From Fusobacterium sp. (GTDB lineage Bacteria > Fusobacteriota > Fusobacteriia > Fusobacteriales > Fusobacteriaceae): a DNA stretch of 11,641 bases. Of this stretch, positions 6,736-11,641 are shown in pieces. The notes beneath the pieces are model-generated. The model searched no databases and was not told the origin of the DNA. It worked only from the letters and a program-made list of their open reading frames with translations. Each line of letters starts with the position of its first letter. Within the stretch, counting starts at the first letter, position 1. The stretch spans positions 1 through 11,641 of the forward strand of contig JAGYHM010000035.1 of NCBI GenBank assembly GCA_018457305.1, written 5' to 3'. The translations under genes and the position numbers were made by a program.

Positions 6736-6770
6736 AAATAGTTTCTATAACAATATTATAGAAACTATTT
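6736..6770 (-). terminator. Intrinsic terminator of the leucyl aminopeptidase gene
   Basis: A perfect 15-bp stem pairs 6736-6750 with 6756-6770 around the loop CAATA. On the minus strand it leads into TTTTTT before the dac ribosome binding site. It lies about 25 nt past the pepA stop. The arm and loop also contain a minus-strand TATAAT (6760-6755), which could be the -10 of a dac promoter, but no good -35 accompanies it. Confidence 0.8.
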
Positions 6771-6795
6771 ATATATTGCCTTTTTATTTTAAATT

Positions 6796-8256
6796 TTAAT
6801 TTTTTATATATGAATATATTGTTCTAAATACTTGCCCAGTTGCACCTTTTTTATTGAAGTAAGGATTTCCACCATTAGAAAAAGCAGTTCCTGCTATATC
6901 TAAATGTATCCATTTTTTTCCTTCAACAAATTCTTCTAAGAATTTAGCTGCATTTACAGAGCCACCCATTCTTGAACCAGTATTTTGCATATCAGCAATA
7001 TCTGATTTCAAATATCTTTTATATGAATCAAATGTTGGCATTTGCCAGAAATATTCATTCCAATTTTCACTAGATTTAATAAGTTTTTTTGCTGCTTCAT
7101 CATCATTAGTAAAAACTCCTGTAACATCTTCACCAAGTGCTATCATTATTGCTCCAGTTAAGGTTGCAGCATCCATAACTTCATCAACTTTTTCTTTTCT
7201 TATAATATAAGTTAAGGCATCAGCAAGAGTAAGTCTTCCTTCTGCATCTGTATTTGTTACTTCAACTGTAATTCCATTCATAGTATCAACTACATCTCCG
7301 GGTCTATAAGCATTAGGACCTATTGAGTTTTCACAGGCAGCCACAACACAAGTAACATTTTTCTTAACTTTCATTTTTGCTATGGCACACATTGCTCCTA
7401 TCATAGTAGCAGAGCCACCCATATCTTCTTTCATTCCAAGCATTGAATCATTAGGTTTTAGTGAAAGTCCACCAGTATCATAAGTAAGTCCCTTTCCAAC
7501 TAAACCATATTTATATTTAGCAGATTTATTTCCAGTGTATCTCATAACTATTACATAAGGTCTGTGATGAGCTGCTCTTGCTACTGACAAGTAACATTTC
7601 ATTCCTAATTTTTGAGCTTTCTTTTCATCTAAAATTTCAACTTCAAAGCCAAATTCTTTTCCAAGCTCTTCTGCTTTTTTTGCCAATGCTTTTGGAGTCA
7701 TAACTTCTGAATGTTCATTGATTAAGTCTTTAACTATATTTGAAATTTTTGCAAGTTCATATCCCTCAATAAGTTTAGGAACTTTTTTTGTTGTCAAGCA
7801 AGAAATATATAATTTCTTATCTTCTTTCTTTTTAGTTAAATACTTATCAAATTTATAATTGATATGCTCAACAACTTCTGCCAAAGCATCAATATTATCT
7901 AATTTCTCATCTGCAAAACTTAAAAATATTTTTCCTGTATAAGAAGCTAAGCCTTTATATAAATTTGTTCTTATAGTTTTTGCATTTATTTTTTTTGTAT
8001 CTCCCATTCCGATTAAAGAAAAATTTATAATTTTATTTTCTTTTTTTGTCTTAGTTTTAAATTCTACTTTAAAAGTGGCTTCTAATTTTTCTCCCTCTTT
8101 TCCAGTAAATTTATTTGTTTTAATTAGTTCTTCTATGAATTTTTTATTTTCCTTAGAAATGTATTCTGGGAAACTAATTTTTTTTGTATTATCATCTGTT
8201 AATAAAATATATCTATCATAATTACTTTCAATTTTTTTAACTGTTTTAAAAAACAT
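6796..8256 (-). CDS. pepA: Leucyl aminopeptidase, family M17
   Basis: This is a cytoplasmic two-metal aminopeptidase that releases N-terminal residues, typically Leu, from peptides and normally forms a hexamer. At 486 residues it has the usual length. An N-terminal domain of about 170 residues precedes the catalytic domain. The family signature NTDAEGRL is at 335-342. By position, the metal ligands are Lys255, Asp260, Asp278, Asp337 and Glu339, and the catalytic residues are Lys267 and Arg341, each offset by 15 from E. coli PepA. GKGLTYDTGG (254-263) and EDMGGSA (277-283) are intact. The start has TAAGGAGG at 8263-8270. Its own promoter and a downstream terminator make it mainly monocistronic. 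Unlike E. coli PepA, no DNA-binding role can be judged. It probably works with the M32 enzyme in peptide use. Confidence 0.95.
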   Translation of the reverse strand: MFFKTVKKIESNYDRYILLTDDNTKKISFPEYISKENKKFIEELIKTNKFTGKEGEKLEATFKVEFKTKTKKENKIINFSLIGMGDTKKINAKTIRTNLYKGLASYTGKIFLSFADEKLDNIDALAEVVEHINYKFDKYLTKKKEDKKLYISCLTTKKVPKLIEGYELAKISNIVKDLINEHSEVMTPKALAKKAEELGKEFGFEVEILDEKKAQKLGMKCYLSVARAAHHRPYVIVMRYTGNKSAKYKYGLVGKGLTYDTGGLSLKPNDSMLGMKEDMGGSATMIGAMCAIAKMKVKKNVTCVVAACENSIGPNAYRPGDVVDTMNGITVEVTNTDAEGRLTLADALTYIIRKEKVDEVMDAATLTGAIMIALGEDVTGVFTNDDEAAKKLIKSSENWNEYFWQMPTFDSYKRYLKSDIADMQNTGSRMGGSVNAAKFLEEFVEGKKWIHLDIAGTAFSNGGNPYFNKKGATGQVFRTIYSYIKN

Positions 8257-8318
8257 AATTTTCCTCCTTATAGTTTTTATCTTATCTATTTAAAATAAAA
8301 TAAATTTTTAATTATTAA

Positions 8319-8347
8319 ATTGTAGCATTTTAAGGATATTATTTCAA
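8319..8347 (-). promoter_or_regulatory. Promoter of the leucyl aminopeptidase gene
   Basis: Read on the minus strand, TTGAAA (8347-8342) and TACAAT (8324-8319) are separated by exactly 17 nt, with a TG one base before the -10 hexamer. Transcription would start near 8312, leaving a 55-nt leader before the pepA start. It lies just after the rpmB terminator, so pepA is independently transcribed. Confidence 0.7.
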
Positions 8348-8364
8348 ATAAATTTAATAAAAAT

Positions 8365-8388
8365 AAAAAAAGGCCATCAGCCTTTTTT
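8365..8388 (-). terminator. Intrinsic terminator of rpmB
   Basis: A stem of AAAAAAGGC (8366-8374) with GCCTTTTTT (8380-8388) closes the loop CATCA. On the minus strand it continues with TATTTTTATT-type sequence. It lies about 20 nt past the rpmB stop codon. Confidence 0.8.
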
Positions 8389-8407
8389 AGTTTTTAAAAA
8401 TTTTTAA

Positions 8408-8665
8408 TTATTTTGCTAAGTGTTTACTTAATCTTTTGCTTAAAGTATTAGCATTATCTTTTAAAATTCTCATAATTTCTACTTCAGAAGCACCTTTTAA
8501 ACTTTTTAAAGTTCTAGCACAAACTTTTATTTTTATAGGACTTCCATTAGCTACTATAGTTGTTACTTGTAAGTTTGGTTTCCAAACTCTTCTAGTAAGT
8601 CTGTGAGAGTGAGAGATTTTGTTTCCACTGATAAGACCAGTACCTGTAATTTCACATCTTTGCAT
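8408..8665 (-). CDS. rpmB: 50S ribosomal protein L28
   Basis: This encodes L28 of the large ribosomal subunit, 85 residues long and rich in Lys and Arg. The N-terminal pattern [37 protein letters not shown] sequence carries the family hallmarks C-x-x-TG, SGN-x-[IV]SH[SA]H and the RR-x-x-PNLQ run, and the later segment [12 protein letters not shown] matches the second half. Only single cysteines are present at the two sites where zinc-binding L28 proteins have CxxC pairs, so this is the zinc-free form. An in-frame GTG at 8674 would add three residues, but it overlaps the AAGGAGG ribosome binding site (about 8673-8679). The ATG at 8665 with 7-nt spacing is the better start. It is a single-gene transcript with its own promoter and terminator, divergent from mutS2. 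Confidence 0.95.
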   Translation of the reverse strand: MQRCEITGTGLISGNKISHSHRLTRRVWKPNLQVTTIVANGSPIKIKVCARTLKSLKGASEVEIMRILKDNANTLSKRLSKHLAK

Positions 8666-8706
8666 TACTAGCACCTCCTTGATAAATTCTATATATAATA
8701 CACTGC

Positions 8707-8735
8707 ATTATATCATTTAATTTGTCAAAAATCAA
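8707..8735 (-). promoter_or_regulatory. Promoter of rpmB
   Basis: On the minus strand TTGATT (8735-8730) is followed after exactly 17 nt by a perfect TATAAT (8712-8707), with a TG extension one base before it. Transcription would start near 8700, giving a leader of about 35 nt. A TTGACA that overlaps the spacer is at the wrong distance (10 nt) from this -10. The promoter quality fits a highly expressed ribosomal gene. Confidence 0.75.
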
Positions 8736-8760
8736 GAATAAAAAAAATTTTTTTAATCAC

Positions 8761-8801
8761 TTGAAAAAATATAAAAAATAAATACTATTTTATGTTATAA
8801 T
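8761..8801 (+). promoter_or_regulatory. Candidate promoter(s) of mutS2
   Basis: Two options overlap. One is a perfect extended -10, TGTTATAAT (8793-8801), with no recognisable -35. The other is TTGAAA (8761-8766) with TACTAT (8783-8788) at a 16-nt spacing. Both precede the mutS2 ribosome binding site and are divergent from the rpmB promoter. The extended -10 is the stronger candidate. Confidence 0.55.
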
Positions 8802-8839
8802 TTTATTGAAAATAAAAAGAGGAGTAAAGGAAAAATAAG

Positions 8840-11176
8840 ATGAATAAACATAGTTTTAGAATTTTAGAATTTGATAAATTAAAAGAAAAAATTTCTGAAA
8901 ATATAATAATTGATGAAAATAAAGAAAATTTTTTAAATTTAGAACCGTATAAAGATTTATCTGCACTTAATAATGAACTAAAAGCAGTGAAAGATTTTAT
9001 GGATTTATTAAATTTTGATGGTGGTTTTGAAGCAAGGGGTTTAAAAAATATTTGTACTCTACTAGATAAAATAAAACTTATAGGAACATATCTTGATGCA
9101 GAAGAATTATGGGATATAAATTTTAATTTGAGAACTATGAGAGTTTTTAAAAATAGAATAGATGAATTAGGGAAATATAAACATTTAAAAGAAACGATAG
9201 GTGAGCTTCCTAATTTAAGAGTTGTTGAAGATATTATATCTAAGACAGTAAATAATGAAAAAGAAATTAAAGATGATGCCTCTCTTGATTTAAGAGATAT
9301 AAGACTACATAAAAAAACTTTATCTTTAAATATAAAAAGAAAATTTGAAGATTTATTTGAAGAGGCAAGTCTTTCAAAATGTTTCCAAGAAAAAATTATA
9401 ACAGAAAGAGATGGCAGAATGGTAACTCCTGTCAAACTTGATTTCAAAGGGCAAATAAAAGGAATAGAACACGATAGATCTGCAAGTGGACAAACAGTTT
9501 TTATTGAGCCCCTATCTATTGTTGCCCTAAATAATAAGATGAGAGAATTAGAAAGTAAAGAAAAAGAAGAAATTAGAAAAATTCTTTTGAGAATTGCAGA
9601 ACTTTTAAGAAATAATAGAGAAGATATAATTAAAACTGGAGAAAAAATTCTTTATTTAGATTTATTGAATGCAAAATCTATGTATGGAGTGGAACAAGAT
9701 TGCTCTATACCGACAATAAATAATAAAGAAGCTCTTTATTTAGAAAGAGCAAGACACCCTTTTATAGAAAAAGATAAAATAGTCCCACTTACTTTTGAAA
9801 TTGGAAAAGATTATAATATTTTACTTGTAACAGGTCCAAACACTGGTGGGAAAACTGTTGCCTTAAAAACAGCAGGACTTTTAACTTTAATGGCACTTTC
9901 TGGTATACCTATACCTGCTAGTGAAAATTCAAGAGTAGGTTTTTATGAAGGAGTTTTTGCGGATATTGGAGATGAACAAAGTATAGAACAATCTTTATCT
10001 TCTTTTTCTGCTCATCTAAAAAATGTAAAAGAAATTTTAGAAAATATTTCAAAAAATTCTCTGGTTTTACTTGATGAATTAGGTTCAGGTACAGACCCAA
10101 CAGAAGGGGCAGCCTTTGCAATGGCAGTAATAGATTACTTAAATGAAAGAAAATGTAAATCTTTTATTACAACTCACTACGGACAAGTGAAAGCTTATGC
10201 TTATAACGAAGAAGGAATTGAAACTGCTTCAATGGAATTTAATTCAGATACACTTTCTCCTACATATAGATTATTAGTTGGAATACCGGGGGAAAGTAAT
10301 GCCTTAACTATTGCACACAGATTTGGTATACCTGAAATAATTATTTCAAAGGCAAAAGAATATATTAGTGAAGATAATAAAAAAATTGAAAAAATGATAG
10401 AAAATATAAAAAATAAATCTCAAGAATTAGATGAGTTAAAAGAAAAATTATCTCACTTGGAAGAAGAAACAAAAAAAGATAGAGAAAGAGCAAAACAAGA
10501 AGCTATAAGAATAGAAAGAGAAAAAAATGAAATTATAAAAAAAGCCTATGAAGAAGCAGAAAAAATGATGAATGATATGAGGGCAAAGGCTTCTGCCTTA
10601 GTCGAAAAAATTCAATCAGAAGAAAATAAAAAAGAAGATGCTAAAAAATTACAAAAAAATCTTAATATGCTTTCAACAGCTTTAAGAGAAGAAAAAAATA
10701 AAACAGTTCAAGTTGCAAATAAAGTTAAAAGAAAGGTTAATTTTAAGGCTGGAGATAGAGTTTTTGTAAAAAGTATAAATCAATTTGCAAGCATTTTAAA
10801 AATAAACACTTCAAAAGAAACTGTGAGTGTTCAGGCTGGAATTTTAAAATTAGTCGTGCCTTATGATGAAATTAAAATTGTAGAGGAGAAAAAACAAAAA
10901 GTTTATAATGTAAATACTCATAAAAAGTCTGCTGTAAAAAGTGAAATTGATTTAAGAGGAAAAATGGTTGATGAGGCAATTTATGAATTAGAAACATATT
11001 TTGATAGGGCAACATTAAATTCTTATACAGAAGTTTTTGTTATTCATGGAAAGGGAACGGGGGCTTTAAGAGAGGGAATTTTAAAATATTTAAAAACTTC
11101 AAAATATGTAAAATCATATAGAATTGGTGGACACGGAGAAGGTGGTCTTGGGTGTACAGTAGTAACTCTAAAATAG
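8840..11176 (+). CDS. mutS2: MutS2 family ATPase with Smr nuclease-type domain
   Basis: MutS2 is a cytoplasmic MutS-like ATPase that lacks the mismatch-recognition domain. In the family it has been linked to suppression of recombination and to rescue of collided ribosomes. The 778 residues match its usual length. Domains in order are the MutS core/clamp region (about 1-315) and the ATPase, with Walker A GPNTGGKT (332-339), Walker B LLDELGSGTD (Asp412, Glu413) and the THYGQVK histidine region. A long charged coiled coil follows (about 505-630), then a KOW-like small beta domain (about 645-690) and a C-terminal Smr domain with DLRG (704-707) and HGKGTG (736-741). The start uses AAAGG at 8826-8830; an AGAGGAG lies further upstream. 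ispD follows within 20 nt or overlaps, so they form an operon. All key residues are intact. Confidence 0.95.
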   Translation: MNKHSFRILEFDKLKEKISENIIIDENKENFLNLEPYKDLSALNNELKAVKDFMDLLNFDGGFEARGLKNICTLLDKIKLIGTYLDAEELWDINFNLRTMRVFKNRIDELGKYKHLKETIGELPNLRVVEDIISKTVNNEKEIKDDASLDLRDIRLHKKTLSLNIKRKFEDLFEEASLSKCFQEKIITERDGRMVTPVKLDFKGQIKGIEHDRSASGQTVFIEPLSIVALNNKMRELESKEKEEIRKILLRIAELLRNNREDIIKTGEKILYLDLLNAKSMYGVEQDCSIPTINNKEALYLERARHPFIEKDKIVPLTFEIGKDYNILLVTGPNTGGKTVALKTAGLLTLMALSGIPIPASENSRVGFYEGVFADIGDEQSIEQSLSSFSAHLKNVKEILENISKNSLVLLDELGSGTDPTEGAAFAMAVIDYLNERKCKSFITTHYGQVKAYAYNEEGIETASMEFNSDTLSPTYRLLVGIPGESNALTIAHRFGIPEIIISKAKEYISEDNKKIEKMIENIKNKSQELDELKEKLSHLEEETKKDRERAKQEAIRIEREKNEIIKKAYEEAEKMMNDMRAKASALVEKIQSEENKKEDAKKLQKNLNMLSTALREEKNKTVQVANKVKRKVNFKAGDRVFVKSINQFASILKINTSKETVSVQAGILKLVVPYDEIKIVEEKKQKVYNVNTHKKSAVKSEIDLRGKMVDEAIYELETYFDRATLNSYTEVFVIHGKGTGALREGILKYLKTSKYVKSYRIGGHGEGGLGCTVVTLK

Positions 11177-11196
11177 AAGATAAATTAGAAAATAAA

Positions 11197-11641
11197 ATGA
11201 ATATTTTAAAGCAAATTACAGATGAAAAAAATGGGAGTTTTATTTTGGCTTGTGCTGGTCTTGGTAAAAGAATGGAGCTTGATTATCCTAAACAATTTTT
11301 AGAGTATCAAGGAAAGCCTCTATTTTTAAAATCTTTGACTTGTGCAGAAAATTCTGAATATATAAAAGAAATAATTATAGTTACACAAAAAGAAAATATA
11401 AATTTTATATCTGAAATTTGTAAAAAAGAAAAAATTACAAAAGTAGAAGCCGTTGTTGAAGGTGGAGCACAGAGGCAAGATTCTATATACAAAGGTTTAA
11501 AAGAAGTTAGTTTGGGAATGGATTATATAATTGTTCAAGATGCAGTTAGACCTTTTTGTAAAGAAAAATATTTTAAAGATTGTTATGATGCAACTATAAT
11601 GATAGTTTCAGTTGGGCAATTATTTTTGAGTATGTATTTAA
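11197..11641 (+). CDS. ispD: IspD (CDP-ME synthase), N-terminal part with chimeric end
   Basis: This is 2-C-methyl-D-erythritol 4-phosphate cytidylyltransferase of the MEP isoprenoid pathway. Visible motifs are the CTP-binding AGLGKRM (20-26, variant ACAG before it), PKQF (31-34), VEGGAQRQDSI (87-97) and QDAVRP (114-119), covering slightly over half of a usual 230-240 residue enzyme. From residue 131 (base 11587) the frame runs into an exact copy of ABC-transporter sequence, giving the false tail DATIMIVSVGQLFLSMYL. Real IspD sequence ends at about 11586-11590. The start is uncertain: ATG 11197 lacks a good ribosome binding site, while GTG 11152, overlapping mutS2 by 25 nt, has AAGGTGG upstream and would add 15 residues. 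It is probably co-transcribed with mutS2. Confidence 0.85.
   Translation, partial: MNILKQITDEKNGSFILACAGLGKRMELDYPKQFLEYQGKPLFLKSLTCAENSEYIKEIIIVTQKENINFISEICKKEKITKVEAVVEGGAQRQDSIYKGLKEVSLGMDYIIVQDAVRPFCKEKYFKDCYDATIMIVSVGQLFLSMYL
11587..11641 (+). repeat. Terminal 55-bp exact copy of bases 639-693
   Basis: All 55 bases from 11587 to the last base are identical to 639-693 within the ABC transporter gene, in direct orientation. The base before the match differs (T at 11586, A at 638). The match runs exactly to the window end. This looks like an assembly-graph overlap rather than a biological duplication. Confidence 0.95.

Noticed and set aside
8672..8674. GTG at 8674 as the start of rpmB
   Set aside because: It lies inside the AAGGAGG ribosome binding site, and the ATG at 8665 has proper spacing and gives the usual L28 N-terminus.
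8803..9447. A 214-codon minus-strand ORF opposite the start of mutS2
   Set aside because: It is a Ser/Phe/Leu-rich shadow of an AT-rich coding region whose plus-strand product is unmistakably MutS2.
1..11641. tRNA or rRNA genes, CRISPR arrays, insertion sequences or prophage genes
   Set aside because: I saw no cloverleaf-like segments, regularly spaced repeats, transposase/integrase motifs or phage structural genes on either strand.
11587..11641. A true IspD-transporter fusion or a mobile element carrying transporter sequence
   Set aside because: The copy has no ends, inverted repeats or target duplication, is exactly 55 bp and stops at the last base, which is better explained by assembly.

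Overview
The window is AT-rich DNA of the kind found in Fusobacterium, most likely the F. nucleatum group. The basis is very low GC, A/T-ending codons, strong AGGAGG ribosome binding sites, and familiar-looking L28, MutS2, leucyl aminopeptidase and CydC-like ABC transporter proteins. This assignment comes from recognition, not from a database search. Nothing indicates a phage, plasmid, integron or CRISPR locus. Most of the window is chromosomal housekeeping DNA, and it appears to be a complete assembly contig rather than a slice of a chromosome.

Layout. Bases 3-1565 (+) hold the 3' part of a CydC-like ABC exporter that is cut by the left edge. A GC-rich block of hairpins (1573-1732) separates it from a small flavodoxin-domain protein (1762-2268, +). 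A shared terminator (2293-2329) lies between that gene and a convergent minus-strand pair of unrecognised proteins, one membrane and one exported (3362-2344). Three further minus-strand genes encode hydrolases: an M32 carboxypeptidase (5056-3548), a penicillin-binding D-Ala-D-Ala carboxypeptidase with a very long lysine/glutamate-rich linker (6712-5330), and an M17 leucyl aminopeptidase (8256-6796). Next come rpmB for ribosomal protein L28 (8665-8408, -), the divergent mutS2 (8840-11176, +), and the start of ispD (11197 onward, +).

Regulation. Several promoters of the extended -10 type (TGnTATAAT) and five intrinsic terminators can be read. The 5057-5329 gap between the carboxypeptidase genes is not empty. 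It has its own promoter, about 200 nt of hairpin-forming sequence that is less AT-rich than its surroundings, and a terminator ending only 8 nt before the M32 Shine-Dalgarno. This is the layout of a structured leader with attenuation, or of a free-standing small RNA with read-through into the gene. I could not match it to a known riboswitch class; a 6S-like fold is one option.

Main caution. The last 55 bases (11587-11641) are an exact copy of bases 639-693 inside the ABC transporter gene, and they interrupt ispD. A 55-base match ending exactly at the contig end is best explained as a de Bruijn graph overlap or chimeric-read artifact. The apparent IspD C-terminus should not be trusted beyond about residue 130.

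Functionally, the peptidases fit an organism that lives on peptides and amino acids. The exporter and flavodoxin suggest redox functions. DacA-like, L28, MutS2 and IspD are core envelope, ribosome, genome or ribosome maintenance, and isoprenoid genes.
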